64,000 nucleotides of DNA from Paguma larvata (Eukaryota > Chordata > Mammalia > Carnivora > Viverridae), in the NCBI GenBank assembly GCA_030068075.1, contig CM057834.1, positions 97,667,119-97,731,118 of the forward strand, given 5' to 3'. Of the stretch, positions 11,990 through 22,722 are shown one piece after another (the first letter of the stretch is position 1; each line of letters opens with the position of its first letter). Below the pieces are notes generated by a model. The model saw only the letters and a list, made by a program, of their open reading frames with translations. It searched no databases and was not told the origin of the DNA. Made by a program: the position numbers and the translations under genes.

Positions 11990-12355
11990 CGTACTCTGTC
12001 AGCGACGTTAGGGATAAAAGTCCTCTTACACTGCTGGTGGGAAATTTAGCGATATCTTACAAAATTACACACACAGTGACCTCTGACCCTGAAAATTTGG
12101 GAATTTAGCCCATAGACAAACTAGCAAATATATGGAAAGATATGCACGAGGCTATTTATTTAGCACGACTTTGTAATAATGACAAAGGACTGGAAACAGA
12201 TAACAACAAACAAAGGGTGGGTTAAATAAACAAAGTATGGCCACACGGTGAAGTAGAATACAGCTATGAAAAGGAACAAGGAAGATCGCTTTGTACTAGC
12301 GTGGAGCGCTCCCCACATAGCAAGTAAAAAAGCAAGGACTAGAAAAATGTGCCTG
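11990..12355 (+). mobile_element. Old L1 3' end
   Basis: CACTGCTGGTGGGAAATTTA, GACAAAGGACTGGAAACAGA, GGGTTAAATAAACAAAGTAT and GAAGTAGAATACAGCTATG follow the known L1 3' text in order. It is interrupted by a SINE at 12356 and by a microsatellite. Confidence 0.75.
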
Positions 12356-12561
12356 AGGACACCTGGGTGGCTCAATCATCCAACTTCGGCTCAGGTCATA
12401 ATTTCACAGTTCGTGAGTTCAAGGCCCGCATCGGGCTCTGTGCTGACAGCTCTGAGCCTGGAGCCTGCTTCGGATTCTGTGTCTCCCTCTCTCTCTGCCC
12501 CTCCCCCACTCATGCTCTGTCTCTGTCTCTCTACAAAAATAAACATTTTTTAAATTTTTTA
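12356..12561 (+). mobile_element. Feline tRNA-Lys SINE inside old L1
   Basis: CACCTGGGTGGCTCAATC head and AAATAAACATTTTTTAAA tail. AGAAAAATGTGCC flanks both sides (12341 and 12562), a perfect 13-bp duplication. Confidence 0.95.
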
Positions 12562-12593
12562 AGAAAAATGTGCCCGGAATGCTTTTATTCATC

Positions 12594-12752
12594 TTGAAGA
12601 AGGAGGAGGAGGAGGAGGAGGAGGAGGAGGAGGAGAGGAGAAAGAAGAAGAAGAAAGAAGAAGAAGAAAGAAGAAGAAGAAGAAGGAGGACGAGGAGGAG
12701 GAGGAGGAGGAGGAGGAGGAGGAGGACAAGGAGAAGGACAAGGAGAAAAACT
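12594..12752 (+). repeat. (GGA)n/(GAA)n polypurine microsatellite
   Basis: About 160 bp of almost pure purine, alternating GGA and GAA blocks. Its Glu/Arg/Lys-rich translations are artefacts. Confidence 0.95.
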
Positions 12753-12788
12753 AGATACTTACATTTGCTTATTTAAAAAACAATGGAG

Positions 12789-13004
12789 AGGCGCCTGGGT
12801 GGCTCAGTCAGTTAAGTGCCCAACTCTAGATTTCGGCTCAGGTCACAATCTCACAGTTCGTGAGTTCAAGCCTTATGTCAGGGACCAAGCTGGTAGTGTG
12901 GAGCCTCCTTGAGATTCTCTCTCTCTGTCCCTCCCCAGCTTGTTGTTCTTTCTCTCTCTCTCTCTCTGTCTCTCTCTCTCTCAGAGTAAATAAGTAAACT
13001 TAAA
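12789..13004 (+). mobile_element. Carnivore tRNA SINE
   Basis: AGGCGCCTGGGTGGCTCAG head, GATTTCGGCTCAGGTCAC, (CT)n and an AGTAAATAAG tail. AACAATGGA occurs on both sides. Confidence 0.9.
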
Positions 13005-15204
13005 AAAAACAACAATGGAAGGACAAAAATAGCTGAATGTTTTACAATGAGGTAGGAAGGCATGGAACAGAGGAGACAGGGGTAGAAGCTAGACTTCTCC
13101 GACTACCTTGTTTGGTATGTTCGGCTTCAGAATGAAGCTTAAAAAGCAAGCCCGAAACACGAACAGAGAAATCATACAAATAAACCATAATTATGTAATG
13201 TATCCACCTGTTAGTAATATAAAACTACTCAAGGAATCAATCCCAGGGACTTAAACACAGTAATTTGACTATATCCCTAGCGGGATATACCATAACGATC
13301 GACAAAACTTCAAAAATATCACAAGCGATCTCCTGTAATCATGTCTTTAGCAGTGGCGGTTTGTACTGTTACTCTAAGTGTGTGGTTATTTGGGGATAAA
13401 GAAAATGAGTGATTATGTTGGTACTATTACAAGTCAGGATTTTCAGCGTGAGGAAAAGGAGATTAAGATGTCAGGTCAGTAAGTTCGGTTAAAACTCTGT
13501 AGTTCTGAGTTTGAATTATAATATCAGTACGAACACACTATATATTTTATCTCTTAAAAGCAGTATACATATTTCCTAGCGAGAGCTGGCTTTGGAAGGA
13601 CCTAGAAGCAGCGAGTAGTCTAGAAGCAAGTAATGTCCCTGTCCGTGAATACATTTCCCATCAGAAAGATCACGACTCTTCAGAGAATTGGCTATTCCCA
13701 AGACCGGGACAGGCACATACGAAATAATTTGCTTCGGAACATCTTGGCAAATCATAAAACCAGGAAACCATCAAGACTAGTCGGGCCGTGTCACGATAAC
13801 TCAGGACCCAACCTGAGTAAGTTCCCACCAGCCAAAGACAAAACCATGCGAGCGTCAGTAAGGAGAATAACTACATAGGACTGAAAATGTTTTTCCGATC
13901 CATATTTATAAGGTTGCTAAAGGAGACTCCGGCTTCCCTTTTGGGCCATGACAAGGAACCATATTTTGAAAAGCTGGTAAATAAAGGGAACGAATCAAAC
14001 ACTGACAACGCCTTCATTATATGAATTGAAGCTCTGAGTAACCTAAGAGTCTCTGAGGGTAAGTTTCTCATTATAAAAGAAGTCCAGCTAATAAATGGCA
14101 AGGAAAGGGAGAGTTAGTACATCGCCATTTTGCAACTCTAACGAATGAATGGATTTAAGCAGTGGTCCTTAGTGCCTGCTAACACACAAAGAGAGAAGCA
14201 ATCAGGGGCGCCTGGGTGGCTCAGTTGGTTAAGCGTCCAATTTTGGCCCACATCCCGATCTCACAGTTCGTGAGTTCGAGCCCCGCATCGGGCTCTGTGC
14301 TGACTGCTTGAAGCCTAGAGCCTGTTTCGGATTCTGTCTCCTTCTCTCTCTGCCCGTCCTCCACTCATTCTCTCTGTCTCTCTCTCAAAAATAAACATTA
14401 GAAACTTTTTTAAAAATGAGAGAAGCAAGCAGCTGTTTATGTGACTCCTTTTGGAAAAACGTACCACCGACCAGGAATAATCCTGCCAAAAAATTCAATG
14501 TGAGTCTGATAATGACTGTAGGTTTACCTACCAACTTAGGAGAAATATAAGCGACAGAGAAAAATGTAGGCTGAGCTGACCAGCCTGGTTTGCCCGGGAT
14601 CTCCACCGTTTTAGCACTGGCCAAACTGGGTCGGTCGTCACCCTAATGTTCAGCTACGTCACACGGATGATATTAGCGAAATCCAGTCGTAGAATGCTCT
14701 AAAAGATGAACAACCTAAATCCTTCAATCAAAACCCAAAAAAGCAAGGCAAACCTCAGGAGACAGATCCTCTAGATTAAAAGGTATTTAAGAGTCCCTAA
14801 GTCCTAATTGCCAGGCATAGTCCTTATTTGGTTTCTGACTCAAACCCATCTTTTTCTCAAAAATGTTCGAAACTACGGAAGAACGTGGATCACTAACTGG
14901 GTATTTGATTATATCGAGGAATTACCACATTTTAGGCGTGGCTATGCGATCGTGGGCTCTCTAAACACAGTCTTCATCTTTTAGAAATACTGGAATACTT
15001 ACAGATGGAACTATATGGTCTCTGGGATTGGCGTCCCAGATTTGCAAAGTCGTCCATGTCCAGGGAGGGATCGGTCGGGGTGTGGTGGGGGGGGGGAACG
15101 AGATGGGACAGGAATTGATGGCTGCTGAAGTTAGACGATAGATACACAAAGGATTATCCTAATACGCTTGGTGCTTTGTATATGTTTCAGATTTCCATAA
15201 TAAG
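13005..15204 (+). repeat. Long ancient mammalian repeat, family not named
   Basis: 13010-13130 continues the old L1 3' UTR. From 13140 to 15204, text such as AATGTATCCACCTGTTAGTA, TTGGCTATTCCCAAGACCGG, CTCTAGATTAAAAGGTATTT and GTATATGTTTCAGATTTCC resembles a long high-copy ancient repeat I recall from other mammals. A SINE (14204-14415) splits it. No coding frame survives. Confidence 0.5.
14204..14415 (+). mobile_element. Feline tRNA-Lys SINE
   Basis: GGGGCGCCTGGGTGGCTCAG head, AAAAATAAACATTAGAAAC tail. GAGAGAAGCAA occurs on both sides (14190 and 14417). Confidence 0.94.
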
Positions 15205-15470
15205 GGAGGCCTGGGTGGCTCAGTCAGTTAAGCTTCCAACTCGACTGGACTCTCGGTTTTGGCTCAGGCTCAGGTCTCGATCTCGCAGCTCGTGGGTTCA
15301 AGCCCCACATGGGGCTCCATGCTGACTGGGCAAAGCCTGCTTGGGATTCTCTCTCTCTCTCTCTCTCCTTCTCTCTCTCCTTCTTTCTCTGCCCTCCTCC
15401 ACTTGTGCTCTCTCTCTCTCTAAATAAATAAATAAATAAAAACACTTTTAAAAATTAAAAAAAAAATTTT
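15205..15470 (+). mobile_element. Older carnivore tRNA SINE
   Basis: GGAGGCCTGGGTGGCTCAG head with an extra TCGACTGGACTC segment, then GGTTTTGGCTCAGGCTCAGG, long (CT)n and (AAAT)n tail. Confidence 0.88.
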
Positions 15471-16486
15471 TCTATAGTAAAAAATAAATTTGAATTCAAA
15501 AAAGAAAAACTGCTAGGACCGAGGCTTACTGGGAAGTTGGGCCCTGGAAGCAACCGTCTCTTCCTGAGGCAGCAGTCACAGCTGTGACCTTTGGAGGAGC
15601 TGGCGGTCTCCGCCGCCACAGGGGTGACTCCTGCAGCAGCCGCGGTCAGCGTGAGCTGGCGGGCTCTCGCCCGGGGCACCGGCGGCTCCCCGACCTGCTG
15701 GGATCACCCTCTCCGCCCTTTTGCTTTCCCATTCCCTCTTCCATGTTTGTCACCAATGTTGCCCATATCCCTTGCACTAAAGCCCCCTTGGCTTGGAGTA
15801 TCCAGGACGGTGTCTGTTGTTACGAGCGGACGCGGACAGGTGCAACAGGACGGCAGGCGAGGAGGCAGCCGTTGCGGAGCCGGGGCCGAAAAGGAGAGCG
15901 GTAGGGAATTGACACAGAGAAGCAAACTTTGCCTGCCGCCGCCGCTCTGGGCAGGGGGGAGCACACCGCAGCCGGTCTCACACGCGCCCCCCCTTCCCAC
16001 CCGTCCTTGCCTGCCTCTGGCTGAGATGCGGCAGACACCCCATCCTCTCCTGTGAGGTCAATCCAGGGACGGGCAGTCTGGGCTGGCGAGGAAGCTCTTC
16101 CGTCCCTGGAGAGCCGGGATCTTTGGTCCCGCGGTTCTTCCACCGTTCGCTGGACAGTTCACACTCCAGGAGGGGAGCTCTCCTTCTCCCGAAGGGCGCC
16201 TTTCAAAAGTCACGCGGGACACTCTCGCCCCCACCCAAGCCACGGAGGAGGCTGGTCAACACGGTCCTTCTTCTGGGAAGCCGTGGACTTGGCCCAAAAG
16301 CAGGGATGCGTTTTATTAAAGAGGAAAAGAATCACGGATGCTCGGGCAGGCACCTAGCAGCCTTGGCCACCAAGGGTTGTTAGTGTGCGTGTGATTGTTG
16401 TCTTTGTCTGGAGGGCTCCAAACACAATAGCAGGGCTGATCTGTCACCCCCATCCCTCCCAGCAAACTCCTTTAAAAGGCCCTTCA
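15471..16486. other. Intergenic GC-rich island, no gene recognised
   Basis: 15545-16300 is GC- and locally CpG-rich (CCGCCGCCACAG, CAGCCGCGGTC). A perfect 14-bp palindrome around an E-box lies at 15575-15588. Open frames on both strands (up to 154 codons) have no domain I know and no splice or start context that convinces. It may be a distal regulatory element. Confidence 0.4.
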
Positions 16487-16705
16487 GGGGCGCCTGGGTG
16501 GCTCAGTTGGTTAAGCGTCTGACTTCAGCTCAGGTCATGATCTCACGGTCTGTGAGTTCGAGCCCCGAGTCGGGCTCTGTGCTGACGGCTCAGAGCCTGA
16601 AGCCTGTTTCCAATTCTGTCCCTCCCTCTCTCTCTGCCCTTCCCCTGCTCACGCTCTGTCTCTATGTCTCTCAAAAATAAATAAATGTTAAAAGAAAAAA
16701 AAAAG
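16487..16705 (+). mobile_element. Feline tRNA-Lys SINE
   Basis: GGGGCGCCTGGGTGGCTCAG head, CTCAAAAATAAATAAATG tail and A-rich end. Confidence 0.94.
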
Positions 16706-17511
16706 AAAAAAAAGTCTCCTTCACTAGTAGATCCGGGGGGCAGGGAGCAGAACATGCCTCAGCCATAATCTTGGGGTATCTCCTGGTTCCCAACCGTATC
16801 TCTGCTCTGCCTTGTCCACTTTGCAGCCGTGTCTTCCTGGAGACACCCCCTTCCCCCCCTCCCCAAAGCGCCTCCATCCCACAGCGATGCGTGTAATGGA
16901 CTTCCACTAAAGACTTGCAGAGCCACAGAGACTAATTTCACCACGAGTCGGGAATAACCCAGTAGTGAAGGTCAAACATCAATCTTCCTAAAAATTCATG
17001 GACCATCTCCTGCCGAAGAATAATTGCTTACTGCAGGTGTGTCTCCATAGACCCTAGACATCTTCTGGCTGCTTCACCCTCTCACCTCTGCATCCCCCCA
17101 CCCCCACCACCCTCCTAAGATGCCCATAAGAACTCAAACATCATTTCTGTTATTTCATCTTTACCTCGAGCTCGCTTAGCCAGGCCATTCTCCAGGGACC
17201 TCAACTTTAATGACCAAACAGGCCCGTCAAGGTATGTCTAAACAAAGAAGCCATTCCTTTCCCAACAAGAATATTCTGACTTTCTCCCAGAACGTTCAGC
17301 TCAAAATAGAGTCCGCTTTTTAACATATTTCTTCTGCTACAGATAGAAGACAGAAAGGCTGCCTTCACTTTGAGTGGGGAAAACAGGGCAGTGGAGACTC
17401 GTATTAAGTAAACAGTGGCTCGCCACACCCGGGTGGGGTGGGGGGCAGGAAGAGGGCTGTGAAACCTCCCTCCCCAATAAATTGCAAAGGGCAGGGAGGG
17501 CTCTAGGAGGA
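16706..17511. other. Intergenic, unassigned
   Basis: No gene or named repeat; a C-rich run lies at 17093-17112. Confidence 0.3.
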
Positions 17512-17730
17512 TTTCTCAGCCTTGGTGCTACCAATATTTTAGGCCGGATTACTCTTTGTCGTGGGGCTGTCCTGTGCCTCGTAGGACTTTTAGCAGCCTC
17601 CCCGGCCTCTACCCACTAGATGCCACCTACCCCTCACCCTTAGATGTAACAACCAAAAGCGTACTCAGCCATTGCCAGGTATATCCTTGGGGGCGAAATC
17701 GCCCCTGATCGAGAGCCAAGGGCTGGAAGA
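17512..17730 (-). mobile_element. MER20 (hAT-Charlie DNA transposon), antisense
   Basis: TTCTCAGCCTTGGTGCTACC, GGGGCTGTCCTGTGCC, TAGCAGCCTCCCCGGCCTCT, ACCCACTAGATGCCA and GGGGGCGAAATCGCCCC follow the reverse MER20 consensus in order. Non-autonomous, no coding capacity. Some MER20 copies serve as enhancers in placental mammals. Confidence 0.85.
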
Positions 17731-18362
17731 AAGACTCGCCTTCCAGGGTAAGGGGCGGGGCAAGGTCACGTCACTCTATGCCTTCTGACCCCTAGGCTCT
17801 CACCCTCGCTTGAGGTCGATCCTGTGGCCAGGCAGGCAGAAATGGAGAGGCAGCCAGAGAAAGAGTCTGAGAGACGATAGAACGAGGGCGAGATGCGGAT
17901 CATCCGAGTGACGGTGAAGGAAACAGATTGCTCTTCGAAGACAACGACACCTACAGAGCAGGCTCAGCGTGACCCTGCCCCCCTCCCAGAGGAAGGAGCC
18001 CCACACAGGCTGTCTGACGGGAGTCTAGTGTGTTACCTTCGTGCCCAAAGGACAACCCGGGTTATGAGCGTTTGTCCTAAAGGTTGGAAGGTCATGAGTT
18101 GGGCATCTGGCAGGATAGAGAGGCCAGAAGCCCTATGTTCTAGACCTGGCCCTGACCAGGTCTGTGTGACCTTGGGCAACCCCCATGGTCTCCCCGGGGC
18201 TCAGCGGCTCAGTCTCCGTCATGAACGGATGGAGCCAAGTGCTCCCCCAAAAGTCTTCCACCTCTGGCCTTATGGCCCCATGAGCCTGTTCCGTGCCCTT
18301 CCCTCTCCTTCTCCACCATTTGTGGGCCTTTCCCACAGCCCACCTGTCCGACCTTGCATTTT
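17731..18362 (+). other. Intergenic with MIR-like segment
   Basis: 18110-18240 (GTCTGTGTGACCTTGGGCAA, GGGGCTCAGCGGCTCAGTCT) resembles a MIR SINE. The 198-codon frame at 17893 runs into a SINE and is not a gene. Confidence 0.45.
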
Positions 18363-18573
18363 CTTTCTTTTTTTTTTAATTAAAAAAAAATTTATTTTGA
18401 GGGAAAGAGATAGAGCACAAGCAGGGGAGGGGCAGACAAAGGAGAGAGAGAATCCCAAGCAGGCTCCACGCTGTCAGCACAGAGCCTGATGCGGGGCTCG
18501 AACCCGCAAACCATGAGATCATGACCTGAGCCAAATTCAGGAGTCGGACACCCAACCGACTGAGCCAGGAACC
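18363..18573 (-). mobile_element. Feline tRNA-Lys SINE, antisense (1 of 3 in a row)
   Basis: T-rich tail at 18363-18395, purine-rich middle, and reverse head CCAACCGACTGAGCCAGGAA at the end. Confidence 0.92.
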
Positions 18574-18777
18574 CTTAATTTTTTTAATGTTTATTTATTT
18601 TTGAGAGAGACTATGTGTGCATGAGCAGGGGAGGGGCGGAGAGAGGAAGCAGAGGACCCATAGTGGGCTCCTTGCTGAGAGCAGAAAGTCCAATCTGGGG
18701 CTTGAGCCCATGAATCGCAAGATTCTGACCTGAGCCAAAGTCAGACGCTTACCCAACTGAGCCACCCAGGCGTCCCC
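18574..18777 (-). mobile_element. Feline tRNA-Lys SINE, antisense (2 of 3)
   Basis: TTAATGTTTATTTATTTTTGAG, then reverse head CAACTGAGCCACCCAGGCGT. It abuts the first copy with almost no spacer. Confidence 0.92.
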
Positions 18778-18791
18778 AACCCTGACATTTT

Positions 18792-19020
18792 TCTTTTCCT
18801 TTTTCTTAATGTTTATTGACTTTTGAGAGAGAGAGAGAGAGGGAGAGAGAGATACAGAGTGCAAGTCAGAGAGGGGCAGAGAGAGAAGGAAATGCAGAAT
18901 CTGAAGCAGGCTCCAGGGTGTCAGCACAGAGCCTGATGCAGGGCTTGAACTCATGGCCCATGAGATCATGACCTGAGCCGAAGTCAGACACGTAACGGAC
19001 TGAGCCACCCAGGCACCCCC
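18792..19020 (-). mobile_element. Feline tRNA-Lys SINE, antisense (3 of 3)
   Basis: TTTATTGACTTTTGAGAGAG to ACTGAGCCACCCAGGCACCC. CCCAACCCTGACATTTTT (18775) and CCCAACCCTGACACTTTT (19018) are the target-site duplication. Confidence 0.94.
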
Positions 19021-19450
19021 AACCCTGACACTTTTCAATCAGCCAACCAGCCTGCACTGAGCCCAGCCCTGTGCCAGGCTCAGCGACAAGCGACAAGGGC
19101 AAAAATGGACACGCTGAAAACCTGGGGTTTCTGGTTCCTGCCCTCAGGACAGGGGACGCGAGAGTCAGGAGGCAGAGCTCTGCGGCTGGCCGTCACACGC
19201 TCCTCTGGTGACAGACTTCCCTTCCCTTCTTGTCAGCTTCTATCTCAGCTCCCTCCTCAAAGAATTTATAGTCGTGTTAGGAAGACAAGACTAACACAGA
19301 TTTCTATCCTATTTTGCCAAAGGTGAAAAATGCCACTTTCTCCACAACAGCAACCAGTAAAACGTATCCCCAAAATAACCTGGTTTATATCAGGTCTGTT
19401 TCATAATTTTTAACCCTTAACATGGGCTTTCAAATTCTACTCCAAACCAC
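19021..19450. other. Intergenic; L2-like trace then unassigned
   Basis: CACTGAGCCCAGCCCTGTGCCAGG at 19055 recalls an L2 end. The remainder is unassigned. Confidence 0.3.
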
Positions 19451-19701
19451 AGGGGCGCCCGGGGGGTCAGTCAGGTAAGCATCTGACGTCAGCTCAAGTC
19501 CTGATTTCGAGGTTCATGAGTTCGAGCCCCGCGTCAGTCTCTGTGCTTACAGAGGGGAGCCTGGAGCCTGCTTCAGATTCTGTATGTGTGTGTGTGTGTG
19601 TCTCTCTCTCTCTCTGCCCCTCCCCCGCTTGGGCTCTGTCTCTGTCTCTCTCTCAAAATAAATAAGCATTACAAAATTTAAAAAATTATAAAATAAAATA
19701 A
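19451..19701 (+). mobile_element. Feline tRNA-Lys SINE
   Basis: AGGGGCGCCCGGGGGGTCAG head, (TG)n and (CT)n, AAATAAGCATT tail. AAATTCTACTCCAAACCA before and AAATTCTACTCTCAACTA after form the duplication. Confidence 0.94.
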
Positions 19702-19809
19702 ATTCTACTCTCAACTATAAAAAGAACAAATCCATCATTTAGAGCTCGTTCCCAGGTCTCTGCTCTCTGGCTGTGTGGTCCGTGCAGGCATGTCCTGCTA
19801 AGGCTGGCC

Positions 19810-20142
19810 CATTCTGCCATGAACTGAAGGTTTGCGTCCACCCACCCCACCCCCAAAGCCCAAGGTGATGGCCTGAAGCGGTACGGCCTTCGGGAGGTGA
19901 TCAGGGCATGAGGGCGGATCCCTCCGGAAGGGGACCCATGCCCTTACGCTATGTGAGGACAGCCCTCTGTGAAAGAGAGCAGGCCCTCCCCAGACACAGA
20001 CCCTGCTGACGCCTCGATCTTGGACTTGCCAGTCTCCCGGACTGAGAAATGAATTTCTGTCATTTATAAGCCACCTGATCTGTGGTATTTCTGTTCTGGC
20101 AGCCCAAAGGGACTAAGATTCCTCCGGCATCTCATAGCTCTC
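19810..20142 (+). mobile_element. MLT1-type MaLR solo LTR
   Basis: GGGAGGTGATCAGGGCATGA, GACCCTGCTGACGCCTCGAT, CTTGGACTTGCCAGTCTCCC, ATAAGCCACC and CTGTGGTATT follow the MLT1 consensus to its end. A solo LTR of an ancient retrotransposon, with no internal genes in the window. Confidence 0.85.
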
Positions 20143-22338
20143 CACGTGTTAGAGCCTAAACTCCCGTTGGAAGCCCCCGTCTCCCCCTCTCTCCCAGAAC
20201 CCCCCCGAGCCACAGCTGCTAGAGGCACCTCACCACTGGGATGGTTGCTCTCACGCGTCACTGGATCGTCATCAGACTGGCCCCGTCTGAGGACCTGGGG
20301 GAGCAAAGGGGACCCCGTCAGGTTCAGATTTCAATTTGCGGATTCCTTCCCTTGGTGGGAAAGATTTCAGAGGAGGCCTGGGAGGGTGGTCACTACTAAA
20401 GCCGCTTCTCCAGCTCCCCTTACGGCAAAGAGAACGCAGTAGCATTCCGGAAAACCTCTGCCCGGCCAGCCTGACAGCAAGAAATGCAAGATCAATCCTT
20501 TCGAGAGTCATCTGGGGCCCGCCGCCAGGGGTGTGGGAGCGCGGCCACAGGTGAGATCAGGGCCGCAGATAAGCGGACGGCATACGGGTGGCTCTGCGCA
20601 GAAGTCGCTTCTACCTCAAGCTTACCCGGGCCCGGGCTGTAATTCACGTGGGCCCCTGGGCCGGCAGGCGGCAGCTTCCGGCTTTCTTGTGGGAAGAAAG
20701 GATGGCAAGGATAGAGCCAGACACGTCCCAGTCAGAGGGGGCCTCCGCTACTGGCGGCTGAACACTCGCCCCAAATCACAAACCGTACTTGACCGACACA
20801 GAGCCGGACAAGGGGCAAGGCATGGATACAGGAGGCATCGTGCAGTGGGGGGAGGGGGGGCCAGGAAGTGAGAAAACTGGGAACAGGTCACACTGCAGAG
20901 TGAGGCTGAATGAGGGGTGCCAGCTCTTTCCTGCCACATTCTAGACATCTAGCCCCCGCCCCCCCCCCCGCCGTGGAAACCCCACAGGGAACCCCTCGAC
21001 GCTGGAGGGCTGAAAAGAGCCAAGAAGTCGCGCCGTGGATCCGTCGTTATCAAGGACCTTAGGGAGGCTCCCTCCTGAATTCCAGCTCTGCTTGGCCAAC
21101 ACGGCATCACACCCAAGAGTTGTCCCAGCACGGAGGAGCATGGCATGTCACAGCAGTGTCACAGGGGACCACGGGGAAGACCAGTCCTGGAGGACGAGAA
21201 GACTTGCCTGGGGAGAAAAGGAGGGCTGCCGGGCCCTCGCAGAGGTGGAGGCTGGGTTATCCCCTTGCGTTTCCCTCCTGTGTTTGCAGCTGAACGACAG
21301 GAGACTGACGTGCCTGCTTGGGGCTCACGAGACCACCCTTGGGTCCGACAGCTCCTGGCGGGCGGCAGGCTAGAGGTCTAAGGCAGGAAGCCTTAGTGCC
21401 CCTAACCCTCTGGCCTTTGGCAACTTAGGGCCCCATTCCCCTCCACTGAACGTTGAGGGGGTGAAACTCTAATCTAAGACCCTTTCCTGGCTCTCTGGCA
21501 TTCCAGATGGAGCTCAAGAAAATAGTTCAATTGAAAACAAGCCTGCTCTCGGTGGAGCCGTAGAGCCAAGACAGGGAAGCCCGGGGTTGTGACACCCCCC
21601 GCAGACAGTCCAGTTTGCTCCGCTCAGAGCGAGGCAGCTGCCGGGGGCCACGCCAGGACTGTCCCCTCGGCACTGGTAACTTCCAAATCGCCAAGCGTTT
21701 AGTCCCAGGAGCCACTCTACCAAAGTCACTGGGAGTTTTTCTGCATCTTAGTCATTTCCAAACCACAAATGTGGCGGTAACCCAGCACATCCAATGTTTG
21801 CCCATCAGCGGGCAAAAAGCTAGCGGGAAACCATGAGGCCTCTGTCCTGGGCTAGCAGGGCTGTGCCCCTAGCCTCACCTCCCCCCAGGAATCAGGTCTG
21901 ATGCCAGTTGGGTGTCTAAATCAGCAATGGTGCTTACGGTCCCTGCCAGACTCAGTTCCTTCACCCCAAACGCTCGAGGTCCCAATAGAGCGGCCTCAGT
22001 TGGAGCTGGAGCGTGTGTCTCTGCAAGAGGGAAGCCAACTGGCTCGTGAACGAATTTCCCTAAGACCCTCACCAAATAGCTTGGCCTAAAATCAAGCACT
22101 ATCTCCATGCCCTTCACGGCGGCCTGCGTGGAAGGACAGTGACAGGAGCCACTGGACCGAGCCGAGACATCCTCAGATCTGGACCACACTCTGTTCTCCC
22201 GGGGTCTTTGCCTCCCGTTCTGCTTGGTCCTTTGCATGCTCCTCACCGCCTCTCTAAGTGCCCACCTCCAGAGCTAGATGACTCGAATCGAATCGTTAGG
22301 AATCACTAATTGTTGTGGGGAAACTTCTTACTAATCAG
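20143..22338. other. Intergenic, unassigned
   Basis: Unique-looking, moderately GC-rich DNA with no gene, repeat or RNA I can name. A C-run of 10 lies near 20959. Confidence 0.3.
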
Positions 22339-22722
22339 GAAGGAGGGAGGGAGGGAGGAGATGCAGAGAGAAGGAAGGCAGGGAAAAAGGAAGGAAGGAA
22401 GGAAAGAAGGGAGGGAGGGAAGGAGGGAGGGAGGGAGGGAGGAAGGAAGGAAGGAAGGAAGGAAGGAGGAGGAAGGAAGGAGGAAAGAAGGAAGGAAAGG
22501 AGGAAGGAAGGAAGGAAGGAAGGAGGGAGGGAGGGAGGGAGGAAGCAAAGGAGGGAGGGAGGGAGGGAGGAGATGGGGAGGGAAGGAAGCAGGGAAAAAG
22601 GAAGGAAGGAAGGAAAGAAGGGAGGGAGGGAAGGAGGGAGGGAGGGAGGGAGGGAGGGAGGGAGGGAGGAGGAGAGAGGGAGGGAGGGAGGAAGGACGGA
22701 AGGAAGAAGGAAGGCAGGCAAG
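22339..22722 (+). repeat. (GGAA)n/(GGGA)n polypurine tract with 211-bp higher-order copy
   Basis: About 380 bp of almost uninterrupted purines. The block GGGAGGAGATG through GCAGGGAAAAAGG occurs twice, offset by 211-212 bp (22352 and 22563), so it is a duplication on top of the tetramer repeat. Long Glu/Gly/Arg and Pro/Ser/Leu frames through it are artefacts. Confidence 0.95.

Noticed and set aside
15584..16055. 106- and 154-codon overlapping frames as a possible gene
   Set aside because: No recognisable domain, two unrelated frames are open at once, and high GC alone explains their length.
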